From assembly GCA_934047225.1 (NCBI GenBank), contig OW203990.1, forward strand, positions 23,167,045-23,231,044: 64,000 bases of DNA. The letters are read 5' to 3'. Of this stretch, positions 33,930 to 45,333 are shown piece by piece (the stretch's first letter is position 1; every line of letters starts with the position of its first letter). Source of the stretch: Ypsolopha sequella (lineage: Eukaryota; Arthropoda; Insecta; Lepidoptera; Ypsolophidae). The translations under genes and the position numbers were made by a program. Below the pieces are notes generated by a model that was not told the origin of the DNA, ran no database searches, and saw only the letters and a program-made list of their open reading frames with translations.

Positions 33930-34085
33930 TCTTAAATACTGGTATGGAATCAGATAAATATTATCAAATGGAGGAACTCTATATCGGACTCGTACCAATT
34001 GAATTTCGGTGTAGGGCACGGCAGATTTACTTCGCCCAAGCTTTTTAATCTATATAGGTACGTTAATGACTTGTTAATAGAGCTG
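33930..34085 (+). pseudogene. Degenerate LINE reverse transcriptase remnant
   Basis: Broken frames read LKYWYGIR, then a GTADLLRPS stretch, then KLFNLYRYVNDLL. This resembles the RT segment with a VRQGG box and LFNLYVNDL of CR1/jockey-like elements. Stops and a frameshift throughout. Assignment by motif resemblance only. Confidence 0.5.
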
Positions 34086-34089
34086 TGTA

Positions 34090-34300
34090 GTGCCAGAGAC
34101 ACCAAAAAAAGAATCGCGAACCATTTTTGAGAGTCATCATCATCTAAACCTCCAAAAAAAGCCTGCAGGATACAAAAGGTGTCAAAAATGTCCTTCGAAG
34201 AAGGAAAGAAACACTAAATATTTCTGTTTCGTGCCATTTCGTACAAACCATTGTGTATGGAACATGCTATATTTCAATGTATAGACTATATTCACAGAGG
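34090..34300 (+). pseudogene. Possible piggyBac transposase C-terminal relic
   Basis: A short frame contains GYKRCQKCPSKKERNTKYFC, which resembles the Cys-rich C-terminal finger of piggyBac transposases (RC..C...(R/K)K.T.Y.C pattern). The later Cys residues are disrupted. No catalytic DDD domain is nearby. Low certainty. Confidence 0.35.
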
Positions 34301-34581
34301 GCAGAAGATTTGGAAGATTATTCAATTTGGTTTGCGGTTTTTACTATTCTAATTCTTATCAATTCAATTCTAATAAACATTTTTCTTACAAATTCTGGAC
34401 TTTTCTTTTGTTTAAATATATGTTTATTTTTTGGATCATAACAGATGACTGATAGCAATTATTTCTGTGAAAAAATACAAAAGAAATATTTACTTAGGTA
34501 TGGGTATGTCACACCCAAATTAATGAAGTTACAATTTTTCACGTAGCTCACGCCAGGTTAATTAAGTGGTTTGATTTTTAG

Positions 34582-34802
34582 ACTTGAAACCGATATTTGC
34601 CCAGTCCCAGCGTGGTAACCCGGTGATCATGATTGGACAGTACAGGTTCAACCGAGTGAACAAGTACGGCAACAGGATCAGGTGGGTCTGTGTGAAGGCG
34701 AAGGCTGGCTGTAGAGCATCACTTCACACATTGGACAACGCTATCGTCCGAGTGTGGGGCTTTCATGACCCTATGGCTCACACTAGTGCTAATCGCTTTT
34801 GA
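34582..34802 (+). CDS. mod(mdg4): FLYWCH alternative 3' exon E7, atypical finger end
   Basis: Starts after TTGATTTTTAG ending at 34581, with two bases then L-K-P-I-F-A-Q-S-Q-R-G-N-P. It shows VIMIGQYRFNRVN, IRWVC-x6-C (CVKAKAGC), RASLHTLDNAIVRV and then WGFHDPMAHTSANRF before the stop. The expected terminal H-x-H is absent. The only histidines are in FHDPMAH, so zinc ligation would need an unusual spacing or is lost. The rest is canonical. The exon may be decaying or may encode a changed finger. AATAAA at 34917-34922. Confidence 0.82.
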
Positions 34803-35040
34803 AATTCTAGCAATACAGATTCCATTACAAATTTGTACATATATACGTATATACATTATTTTATACAAGTAGTGTGTAAGACGTGTGTAAGTTTGAATTC
34901 CTATTACGGTGCTTTTAATAAAAATATTCAATTTGATGTTTTTTAGAATACAATTAAAAATTGTATAAAGAATTTGTTGATCATGTGGGATACGAATATT
35001 TGATTTAGTTTTAAGACGCTATGTAAATTTAATTTTTAAC

Positions 35041-35320
35041 ACTGTCACTTTAAGTAAAAAAACGCGCAGTGCGAGGGGGTGGATTCAGGCTGAAAGAGAA
35101 AAAAGGGAAGCTTTTTTTATAAAAAAAAACTAAATTAGCTGGCGAAATTTCCAAAATAAAAAACGGAGAAAGATATTTTTAAAATTCATCTAATAAAATA
35201 TGTTTGTGTTCTGACATGTTTCCTATTCTTCAAACGAGGAGAAAAAGTGTGCTTGAAGACCTGATTTCAATAATTATTTCTATCGAGGAAAGCTTTTCCA
35301 AACATGTTTTTCAGATTCAA
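35041..35320 (+). repeat. Interspersed repeat, inverted partner of 61096-61392
   Basis: Shares GCGCAGTGCGAG, AAGTGTGCTTGAAGACCTGA-like and AATAATTATTTCTATCGAGG words with 61096-61392 in the opposite orientation and, more weakly, with 2950-3200. No ORF. Confidence 0.7.
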
Positions 35321-37207
35321 AAACCCTGGCTAGATTATATAGTTAAAATGCATATATCAGAAATTAATTAAAATTTCTTTTTCACCTTACTAGCTCGAAA
35401 AGCGCGCCTTTGTTGCTTAAAAACAGTGAGCAAAATCGAATTTTAACTGGTTTTAAACGGTGAAGAAAAGTGTTTTAAATTAAGAACGCTGCTAATTCTT
35501 CAGAAACACCATATCCTTTGCACAAGAGAAAGACAGACAGCAAAAATCAGCATGGCGGCTATCTCTTTCACTCTATATGAATTATATACACTTTGGGAGG
35601 CTATAGACAGCCCCACAGCTTGTCGGATGCCATAGACAAGGTAAACTTCTGGAAATCCTGTGTATGGCCTCCCAATGTGTATAGGATCCGCACCATAGAC
35701 TATAGACTCCGAATAAACAACTGACCTCTATAGTAAGTTATAAAAGTAGCCACGCTGGCTACTGACGACCACATAATGATGAAATTTGATTATCGACATT
35801 TTGGTGCTGTTCGCTGCAATGAGTCACGTGAACGTACTCGGAACTAATGATAAAGATGAGAAAATTACGTTATCTATAATACATGACAAGTTTCAATTTT
35901 AGTTCCCGGTACGTTCGCTTTGAATCGGCACAAAAAAGAACTGTTATTTTTTATAGCAAAACATGTCCATGTATTGTATTGCCAGACTTAATCAGTGGTA
36001 TAAACAAATGAACTTCTACCGGAAACGGATAAATAGATTAAAACGCCCGCGTGCTGGTTATGTTTTGCGTTTTCGATCGGTTTATCAAAGATTTTCCGAT
36101 TTTTCGCGGCTTTTGGGATTCAATTAACACTTCTTACATTTTTTTATTTATGTGCAATATTTTTATACGGTATATTGTTTAAAGAAAAAAACCATTGAAT
36201 TCTTATAAGTTCGTTCGAAAAAACGGTGTCTTTACATCTGTGTTTTCTCGCTAGTGAGGTGAAAAGTTGTATGTGTCACACGAGAGCAAATTTATTCTGT
36301 TTCTTGTGCCTTTGAATCCCTCACCACGCTCAGGATTCTAACTTAGAATCACTCGCTACGCTCGTGATTTAATTATATAATCCTTCGCTTGCTTGGGATT
36401 CAAACTCGTCACTCGCAACAAAAAAATCTTTGCTCTCTTGTTGCACAAATAACTATATGTAATTCATGAAATACACAGAAAAACAGCCGCTCTATTTTAT
36501 TTACACAGCATCTTAAAGTACTTCGGAGTAATTTATCTCACTATAAGTAGACATGACATCAAGGAAACGTACTGAAAAGTATTTTAAGGTTACTTAATAT
36601 TATTAGTACTACATACAAAACTGTCTGACGCCCCTTCGAGGATTCATGTCGTGGCGATACGTTTATGTATACAAAACTATTATTCCATTGGTGGTGGTAA
36701 ATTCCTGATCTTATTTGTTTTAGAATAAGTTTAAACCAATCATGTTTACAAAATATTATTTTTAGAATAGATAATGCCTATATTTATTTACAATTATTGG
36801 CGAAAATTTAATTTAATAGTAAAATGAAATAAAAAATAACGTTATAATTTTTTATTGAAGTTTTTGTTTACTTTTAGCTATGTTTTGGCCCATGTGGTCT
36901 AAGCAGCGTAAATGAAGTATAGATCTGCTAAATATATAATGCGCATACAAATTTTCGCCACTGTTCGTATTCTCGAAAACGAGCCGAATCATAAATTGTA
37001 AGAGTAAGTAGTATATTTAGGAACTTATTCGAGAGAAAATAAGAGTCAAAGAAATTTTGGAACTTGTGAAAAAAATCGGAACTGGAATTAATTATGGGTG
37101 TCAATTTCGCTGTCTATAGGCGACCGGAACTGAACAATCTGTCATTTCATGGATTGTAAAAAAAGCGGAAATAAAACCGCTACCAAAGAGTGTCGAAGAT
37201 TCCTACG
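35321..37207. other. Non-coding stretch with a SINE tail
   Basis: No gene recognised. Positions 36621-36665 match the 3' part of the tRNA-derived SINEs (CTGACGCCCCTTCGAGG, ATTCATGTCGTGGCGA). Positions 36290-36430 have repeated ACTCGCTACGCTCGTG-like words. A short imperfect inverted pair about plotted word TATAGAC occurs at 35590-35710. Confidence 0.45.
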
Positions 37208-37486
37208 TTAAGGTTAAACATCAGTCGCTCGGTACAAAGTGCACAACTTAACTTTGTTTTTTTTTGTTAAGAAGTTAAAAGTGAAAAATATATTAGACTA
37301 TGGCAATTCACGCAAATAGTTCATTATGAGTAAAGTTTATGAATGACTAGCTTAAAATTTAATGCACAGTTAGGCACGATTGTTTCGAAATAAACTTAAA
37401 ACAGCATTTGGCGTGAATTGCTATGGACTTTTTCACTTTTAACTTCTTAACAAGAAAAACAAAGTAAAGTAGATGTTTAACCTTAA
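37208..37486. mobile_element. TTAA-flanked MITE family C, copy 2
   Basis: TTAAGGTTAAACATCAGTCG at the left and GATGTTTAACCTTAA at the right, bounded by TTAA. The inner arms match the copy at 30377-30757, with a shorter centre. Confidence 0.8.
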
Positions 37487-38399
37487 GAACAGACATCATG
37501 ACGCGACCAACTTAGTTGTGAGCGTGGCAAATGTCATGCTGTTTCATTTCGCTATAAGGTGCACGCTCCATGAAACTTGCGAGGACAATACAATCGTGCC
37601 GATTTCGTCGCAGACGTAAAATTGACAACTTGTTTCAAGAGTAACCACATTTTAGCAAGACTATGGATGCTATTATTATTTAATCTAGATTACATTTTCG
37701 ATATTTGGCTCGTATAAGTTTTTGATTTTATCTAAAACAATAAAAACACATTCGGCCACACTTTTGGTACAGAACCGTTAAATTTACGTATTTTGGGGGT
37801 TTGTTAAGATATTACTCAAATTTCACGATTTTTAGTTCGACAACATGGATCTAGATAATGTTATTGGGCTCAGCCTAAAATATTATAATAACATTCCATA
37901 GATACCCCACAATGTGTTGACAGCGTTTGTATGGAGGTTTGCGCGTAACGACGCCTCTCAAATAGTACTACAGTAAGTTATTGTTGCTTGTATCAAAGTA
38001 CAAATAATGTGTAAGGTTTCACACTGACCATCGGTCCACCGCGTATTTGTTCTAAACAGCCCGTATTTTTTACATTCCTTGAAAAAATGTCTACTTTACC
38101 GCTACAAACTTAAAAAGTGAATCCAAGCGGGAAACAATGTATTTTCATACTTTTATTAAATAACTTTATTTTAGAATGGATCACATGGCTTTTGCAGCAA
38201 ACTGTGTCTTCTGGAGTACGTTAAATATAATAAATGATGCGGGATATTGCAGGGCAGAGATGACAAAACCTAAATTGACGCCAGCGAAGATGCGGGAAGA
38301 AATCTATTCATCTTTCTGAATATAATATTTTTGAATTACTCTTTTAATTGTTTTTATCGTTGCTCGGGTTTGTAGCATAGCAAATTTTATAAGGAGCGG

Positions 38400-39090
38400 T
38401 TATCTCAAAGTTTTCGCGTCGTTGTTTGCTTGCCGGTAAACTTCGGTTTTACCCTCTGTTCGCTGACATGAAGTTCGGTCGTTTGTCTAGTGCGAGTTCC
38501 GAGGTCGTTTTCCGGTCATTTGTTGGCCAGGTTTTTTGCTGTCGAGCCGTGTTTGTGTGTATCATCATTATCTATATTTATTTTGGAAAGTGGCGGATTT
38601 ACCAACAGGAGTTGTTTAAGGAGTTGAAGGTAGGTTTCGAGTTTAATTTAGTGTGTTTATTTTGCGTGGAATGGTTTCCGTAATATTGTTTTCTATTTTC
38701 AGAAGGATTTTTGGAGGTGATTGTTGGAGTTTTTTTGGCCGGGTTGGTGGGAGATCTGACCTATTGTCGGATCATGGTACGTATTGCATTTCTTTGTATT
38801 TTGAGTCACCGGAATTCTGTTCTCATCGTTCCGTGTAGTAAAGGTTTTAATATTGTTTTTATTTTCTTCTAATTCCAGGGTGTTTTGCTGTTTCCGTGAA
38901 TTTTTGTCCAGCTGGCTGAGAGATGACCGCCGCGTGGTGTTCACGGTCAAGCAGTCCCGTTGTTAGCGAGGTTGGAGATCATTGACCTTGAGGTTGGACA
39001 GCGGTCGGCGTGCCATTTCTCGTAGAATAATGATGGCGAATTTCAAGTGTGTCGTAGGTTTTATTTTTAACCTCACATAATAATAAAGGT
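38400..39090 (+). ncRNA. Possible three-exon transcription unit, coding status unclear
   Basis: Three segments of higher GC are joined by textbook splice signals: donor TTGAAG/GTAGGT (about 38628), acceptor TCTATTTTCAG (about 38701), donor GATCATG/GTACGT (about 38777) and acceptor TTCTAATTCCAG (about 38878). A poly(A) signal, AATAAA, is near 39082. The first segment has an ORF with ATG at 38469 and a hydrophobic run (VFVCIIIIYIYFG), but splicing brings a stop within six codons of the junction. Other frames are open across exon 2 but short. It could be a lncRNA, a micropeptide transcript or a transposon leader. Structure inferred only. Confidence 0.35.
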
Positions 39091-39384
39091 GGCTTGGACG
39101 GGATGTTCCAGGACACTTAGATTCATGACTATTTTAAACCAAGTGTAAATTCTACTTCCTGTTTCACTGAATAACCTAAAATGTAAAATTTAATAGTACC
39201 GTAATTTTTCCTGGTAGAACTGAATGGTGTACCAGACGATTTAGTCAAAAGAGAATGTTCGACAAAAATTATTTAGTAGGATTCACGGCTCCACTGAGCT
39301 AGATTTTGTGTGGAAATTATTTTCCTTGTTTTTCTTCAAGTTTCTTTCTCTTAAAGTTTTTTATGTAGATTCACAAGATACAAT

Positions 39385-39745
39385 GTAATATAGTTACCTG
39401 TGGTTAAGGCGGACATTATCTACTTAAAGGTTTTAGTAATGTCTTGGCAGTATTTATTCTGAATGTAATATTGTTACTTGTTGTTAAGGCGGTACCTGTC
39501 ACAATTATTTGATGTTCTAAAAGTTTTAGTAATGTCTTGGCAGTATTTATGCCGAATGTAATATTGCTACCTGTTGTTAAGGCGGTGCCTGTCGCAACTA
39601 TTTGTTGTTCTAAAAGTTTTAGTAATGTCTTGGCCGAATTTATTCCGAATGTAATATTGCTCCCTGATGTTAAGGCGGTAACTAACACAACTATTTAAGG
39701 TTCTAAAAGTTTTAATAATGTCTTGGCCAAAATTTTGTAACAATG
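39385..39745. repeat. 93-bp tandem repeat
   Basis: The anchor TTAAGGCGG occurs at 39404, 39484, 39577 and 39670 (intervals 80, 93, 93). Units share AATGTAATATTG, TCTAAAAGTTTTAGTAATGT and CTTGGC. Because 93 is a multiple of three, the minus strand stays open with 31-residue repeats (ITFGINTAKTLLKLLE); I regard that as a by-product. Confidence 0.85.
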
Positions 39746-40236
39746 TAATATTGTCAGTTACATCTTCAGTCTTGTGAAATTATACATATTTTTGATAAAG
39801 TTAAATACACTTAATTGTAAAGTACCTCGAAGTTTTCTTCAGAACCTTTTTCCAACTGTTAGGTTACAATTAGGTCACTTTTTAATTTTATTTGTTAAGC
39901 GGCACGACTGGTGGAAAAGACCGGGTACCCGCCGGTCGTGCTACTTTACAGGTTCATCTTACAGATTAATAGAACAGAACAAGTATTTATGTTCAAAACT
40001 CATGTCCATTGTCTATACTTTTATCTGTGCGTACACATTGTACTCGTATCTATCCACACTTAAGGGCGGTGCGATACGCCGCTATTAAGGGGGAGTGATT
40101 ACTCGGACTCGAATTTATTCAAGCTCGGGTTCGAGTAACAGACGGTCGGCGGTCCACTATGACATAAAATAAGTAGTTACGTTGCTTGCTAGTGGCAATT
40201 TGTATTAGTATCTAATAACATTTTAAATATTTTAAG
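39746..40236. other. Flank upstream of E8
   Basis: Contains a small inverted pair around GCACGACTGG/CCGGTCGTGC at 39901-39942. No gene recognised. The last bases TTTTAAG form the E8 acceptor. Confidence 0.4.
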
Positions 40237-40427
40237 GTCCAATTTTTGGCAAGACAAAAAAAGGCAACCCCGTTATCCAAATTGGTGAATATCGGTTTAA
40301 CCGCCACCTGAGATGCAAGGGGCCCAGGATCCGCTGGGCATGCACCAAGAGCTCTCGCGGATGTAGAGCGGCACTCACCACTATAGAAGATGTTATCATC
40401 AAAACTCATAATGAGCACACTCATTAG
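40237..40427 (+). CDS. mod(mdg4): FLYWCH alternative 3' exon E8 (mod(mdg4)-like)
   Basis: Starts after ATATTTTAAG ending at 40236, with two bases then P-I-F-G-K-T-K-K-G-N-P. It shows VIQIGEYRFNRHL, IRWAC-x6-C (CTKSSRGC), RAALTTIEDVIIK and NEHTH, then TAG. A clean, typical member, with H-T-H instead of H-N-H. There is no in-frame ATG upstream, so it is only expressed by splicing. AATAAA at 40697-40702. The minus-strand ORF over it is a shadow. Confidence 0.92.
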
Positions 40428-40540
40428 TCTGCCATCGAAGGACGTACTAACTTTTTATCTTTCGGTATAATTGTGTGAGTTGGTAGCGTGCAGCCTATAT
40501 TTTTGGGATAAAAGAATGGGACCGGAAGTCCGCAGCAGTG

Positions 40541-40609
40541 GCACACAAACCTCCGGAACAAAGACACACAAACCTCCGGAACAAAGGCACACAAACCTCC
40601 GGAACAAAA
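40541..40609. repeat. 23-bp tandem repeat in the E8 3' region
   Basis: CACACAAACCTCCGGAACAA is repeated three times, with ACCTCC at 40549, 40572 and 40595. It lies before the candidate poly(A) site, so it would be in the 3' UTR. Confidence 0.85.
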
Positions 40610-41151
40610 ACAGAAAAATATACTTTTCGTATTTTTACAAAAAACACAAAACCTTGATTTGTTACGGAATCGTTGCTTTTCGATTAACAAAAATATAATA
40701 AAGTTGGCCCGTATGAAGGGTTTTCAAATTGGTATCAACCATCTACGTCGCAACTAGAAATACAAGTTCAAGAACAATGCAAGCGTGTTCTAATTGGGTC
40801 TATCCATAGTTTAAGGATTAATTTAAAATATTGGGTTTTGATTGTCGAATCAACCGGTACGTAATTCTTCCATTAATTTGAAATCTGTCTTCTTAAAAAA
40901 ATCCACCGGTAGAAAAACAAATTGCCGATTGCAACATACGTCATGCTATTAAAAACTAGTTTTGGTATGGTAAAATTCGTGTTACCATGACAAAAAAAAA
41001 TGAAAAAGTAATTACATTTGTCCGTAAATGTAATAAAATGAACACACAACAGACTTCAACAATCTGTGAAGAATTTATTGGATAATCATTCAAAAATAAA
41101 AAAAAACTGCAATAAGTTTAAAAAAAATACATGTAACTGTCGGATTTAGAT

Positions 41152-41333
41152 TGAGCTGCCCAGGGGCGGATCCAGGGTTATATACATATGCTATGTAAAA
41201 GTGCACCCGAATTTAATTGAAAGTTCTAGTCATCAAATGTATGGAATCCTGGCTGTTTTGGGAGGAGGGGGGGGGGGAGGGGGGGGGCATTGTCCCCATA
41301 GGCCCCCTGTATCCGCCAATGGAGCTGCCCCTA
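41152..41333. repeat. G-rich repeat element
   Basis: The outer words GAGCTGCCCAGGGGCGGATC and TATCCGCCAATGGAGCTGCC suggest a small element. The core carries a G-run of about 26 bases (41265-41289, with one or two A) that could form G-quadruplex structures on one strand. Confidence 0.5.
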
Positions 41334-42009
41334 TCTTTTGAGTCTTATTTAGTACGAATTTAACGAAATTTGCTCCGGTCAGAGGAGTGAATTATGTATA
41401 ACATGTAAGAGTACTATGACAGACGAAAAAATCATAATTTTCAGTCTTAAGGTGTATTTATCGGTTTTGTTCTGGAGCTCCTCAAATATGCTATGTGATG
41501 TATGAAGTAGTCCTATCATAAATTTTCTTCTACATACAATACGATCTACAAGTAATATCAACTTGGATTCTGTCCTTTTCAATTTAAAACTTATGTTTCC
41601 CGTCTAATCCGTTTAAATAGAACAATATTTTTTGTTCATTAAATGTCACAAATTTTATTTCAAAATTTCAAAATGTAGGGACAGAAAAATCAAAAAGTAA
41701 TGTACTGTCGAAGAAAAATCTGGACGCCAACTTTTTATTCATCTCCGGTCAGTTGACTGCAAAAAAGTCGGATTTGCTATTTCTTCGATGGTTTATCTAC
41801 ACTTAATTTTGTGATAGATTAACTAATGTTTTTTTAGGTTCGTTTGTTAAGTTGGCTGTATAACAAAAAAAATTTATTAATGAAATGTTTACTAATTTGA
41901 CAGAATTTTAATAATTTTGTAATTAATTAAGTATGTTATTGTTTAGATATAAAAGTTTATTTTCAATGTATTATTTTTACGTTATTGAAGATTACTTTTA
42001 TTAATAAAC

Positions 42010-42290
42010 TAGGTGCCCGTGGCTTCGCCAGATTTTTGTGAAGCCGAAAAAAGAAATTGGCCAATTTCAGTGACAGATGCCGAAAAGTGACAAATGTTAC
42101 AAGTGAGATTTTTCAAAACTGATACATTCCAGATCCCTCGGAAGCTTTTTTTTAGGATTTAAAGTTTGTTACGGATGTCATAAGTGACAGATGTCAAGGT
42201 ACCCTCTGAAAAGACCTTTACATGCCAATGAAAAACCCGTCAAAATCGGTTCAACCGTTTCGGAATTAAGCCCGAAAAAAGTAAAGACAG
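42010..42290. repeat. Interspersed repeat fragment (TGCCCGTGGCTTCGCC type)
   Basis: Contains TGCCCGTGGCTTCGCC, then AAACCCGTCAAAATCGGTTC and AACCGTTTCGGAATTA. I recognise these words from common arthropod LINE or SINE 3' regions. A similar piece, TCCCAGTTCCAGCCGTTTGG, is at 43780-43890. No ORF. Confidence 0.55.
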
Positions 42291-43774
42291 TAAGAAAAAA
42301 AAAAAATTGCTTAGGCAGATTTTAGCTGTTCAGCTTAATCAACTACATTTCAAACTATTAACCCGCTAATTTTATTAGCTAAAATGAAAGTAAGTAAAAA
42401 ACTAAAGGATTTGTATTTTACCCTTTCCCAAAATTTGGATTCTGACATTCAGAAATTATTTTTTAAATCTTTGATTTATTGCTAGGCAAAGGTATTTTAG
42501 CTCTTCAGCCCATGTCACTTTCAAAATATCTCTAAAACTGATGAATAAAAAATATATTGAAACGTGTTTAGTAATAAGCATATAAACATATCTCAATTAA
42601 TTTTTTGTTATCTTACTTATCATGAAATTAAAGCTTAATTTACCGACTAACCCTTAGTGAAGATATTAAGAAGAAGATATGCTGCATGGCGGAGACCTTT
42701 TGCGTAGCCAAAAGTAAAAGAAGAAACATTAGTCGCGGGTGGGTTACCTAAACGGTGTAACAATGAATTTGGCCAATCACAGCGCAGAAAAACGGTTTTT
42801 GATAAGTGATAAACAACGTGGGCACTTGTAAAACCGTTTTTGATGCGTGTTTAGCGTTAAGTATTAGATAAATATCTTCAGTGGATGCTAAAATGCTAAA
42901 GTGCCAAAATTATATTTTTAGGATATGAGGTTTAAGTGAATGGGTTTCATCGAAAAATATGTTCTTTTAAATTTTATCTTAATTAATAAAATATTAATAG
43001 TTTTTCAGCTCTTTTACATCTTGAAATAGTTGTCGCTTAAGCAAAAGTGTTCTGAATGTTAGTTAGAAAAAAAATCAAATGTATGAATAAAATTAATCAA
43101 TAAATGCTTATAAATAATGGACAGCGATTGTCAGGAGAACAATAATTGCTCATTGATTTAAATTTTATAATTCTAGTAAAGAAATAAAAGAAATACTGCC
43201 GTAGAGCTGACGATATATTTCAAGGTATTTGTTTTAAGAGCAATGGGCATTATTCCGCTGACCAATTTTTCTTTTATGTTACCTATACATAGCTATAAAA
43301 ATGTTAATGTTAAAATTTTGATTATAAGATGTTTCCGTGTTGGTACCTACTGATTGCGAAAAATCTGTAGTAGACGTTTCGACCCTAACGTTCATGTTGC
43401 ACTATGGGCAAAGTATTATAGGTGGTTAAATCTATGTAATGTGCCTTTAATATGAAATAAATAAGTGCCTTCATTGTTAAGAAAATGTTCCTAATAAAAA
43501 AATATCTAAATAATAAACAAGAAAATTTCTACAGTCTAACTCATCCCAGAACACATACCTATTCATGTAAACTACTCTGCACTTGGCCTCGGTCCGTGCC
43601 AGTTTTACCTCTTAGAAAAAGAGAGAAATTAAGAATAAAACATAATAATAATAATATTTGTAAACGTTTCTATGTTATTATTCAATCAAATTGCACATTT
43701 GTACTAAATTTTTGGCGTTGCTCGCGTGGATCCCGTTTCTCCCGATTCTGTGGGATTTCCTAAAATTCCTTCTT
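42291..43774. other. AT-rich non-coding stretch
   Basis: No gene or clear repeat recognised between the E8 flank and the E9 foldback. Several small ORFs here look random. Confidence 0.4.
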
Positions 43775-44033
43775 AGCGGATGTCTACGTCATACAAGGAA
43801 CCTACAGTCCAAATTTCATGTTCCCAGTTCCAGCCGTTTGGTCTAAGCCTTGATAGATCAGTCAGTCAGCCAGGGTATTTGTTTATGTATACAGTTTGGA
43901 TATTATAATGATCTTATCCTGCTACAATATACATCATTGATATCTATATATCAATCAGCAGGAGAAGAACGGTATAATTGTGCGCATGTATAAAATAATA
44001 TCTTAGCTAATGAAAGCTTAATTCAATTTGTCG

Positions 44034-44205
44034 TTTAATTTTATACTCGTAAACACAAGGAAAATCACAATTGAGTTATTTTCGATATATATTTCGGCTC
44101 ACTTTATTCGACTGATGCCGGCCCCAAAGTGAGCCGAAATGTGTATCGAAAATAACTCAGTTGTGATTTTCCTTGTGTGTACGAGTATAAAATTAAATGA
44201 AAAGC
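44034..44205. mobile_element. Foldback element 48 bp upstream of E9
   Basis: TTTAATTTTATACTCGTA pairs with TACGAGTATAAAATTAAA, and AAGTGAGCCGAAAT with its partner ATTTCGGCTCACTTT. A strong hairpin that ends shortly before the E9 acceptor at 44253. Confidence 0.85.
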
Positions 44206-44253
44206 TAAAATAGTCAAATATTTATTTCAAATTCAATTTGTTGTTGACATTAG

Positions 44254-44567
44254 GACCAATGTTCGTGCGGTCGCGCGCCGGCAACCCAGTGATGATAGTG
44301 CACGGCCACCGTTACAACCGCGTGGGCGGCGGTAGGGGCAAGTGGAGCCAGGAGTCGGGGCGGAAGATCACGTGGGAGTGCAACAAGAGGAAGCGGGGCT
44401 GCAAGGCGCGCCTTGTCACACTTGACGGTATCGTGTACAGCCTCTGGACGCCGGTACATAACCACGACGTCCGACCTTTGTATAGCATGCCCAAGAAGAA
44501 AAGTTATTTAGCGTCGCTGAATCAAAATCCTGTTGAACAACTCGGAAAGATTGCCACTGGAATGTAA
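44254..44567 (+). CDS. mod(mdg4): FLYWCH alternative 3' exon E9, inserted loop and long tail
   Basis: Starts after TTGACATTAG ending at 44253, with two bases then P-M-F-V-R-S-R-A-G-N-P. It shows VMIVHGHRYNRVGGG, then a longer loop than the other exons (GRGKWSQESGRK), ITWEC-x6-C (CNKRKRGC), KARLVTLDGIVYSL and PVHNH. Unlike most exons it does not stop at HNH. About 37 more residues follow (DVRPLYSMPKKKSYLASLNQ and onward), with a basic patch PKKK. GC-rich, so several frames are open. ATTAAA at about 44680. Confidence 0.88.
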
Positions 44568-44754
44568 AGATATGATAAAAAATGTGGCTCCTGTTTGATG
44601 TATGTCGAAGTGAGGGTGCGTGATAAAGGAAAATGACTTAAGCAATGACTTTTTATTAATTTTTATGTATTTATTTGCAATTAAAATATAGAAACTGTTC
44701 CACGGATAGATTTAATCAGAAAAAAAAAACACGAAAAGATATTGTCTAGGGGTC

Positions 44755-44937
44755 TATTATGAATAAGAGTGGTTGTTGGTTGTTAGTTTGTTGGTTTGTC
44801 TTTCTTTCAAGAAGCTACGAAGCAACGGATCGACATGATTTTTTTCATAGAGATAGTTTATGGGACGGAAAGTGACATAGGCTACTTTTTATCCCGCAGG
44901 AATTCAAACAAAATCAGCCGTGGGCAAAAGCTAGTTA
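44755..44937. repeat. Interspersed repeat (GGGCAAAAGCTAGT type)
   Basis: Contains GAAGCAACGGATCGACATGA, AGTGACATAGGCTACTTTTT and ends CCGTGGGCAAAAGCTAGT. I recognise this as a frequent lepidopteran interspersed repeat. No ORF. Confidence 0.6.
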
Positions 44938-45333
44938 AAATATTTGTGGAATAAAAATTCAAGAATTTGTGTATAATTGATTGAAGATGATAGTTCACCA
45001 AGAACAATGAATCGAATCCTTTGAACAACTAACATACAGGGGATCTAAAAAGGCCGACTTGGGTGATTCATAAAATGATTTGAAAGTAGGATAGAGTCAG
45101 ATTTTTTTCACGCGTGCAAAAGAGACGGCATTAGAACAGAATCATAATGTGATTCATGCAAAATGGCCTTTTTAGAGGACCAGTACTCCCAAAGTAATAA
45201 TGCGCATACATATCTATAGCCGAGCGACCGGACGTACCACGTGAGTGCAAGAAAATACGAACTTTGCCGAACAGTGGCGAAGACTTGTATGCTCATTATA
45301 TGCTTGGGAGTACTGTACTAAGCTAGTAGAACT

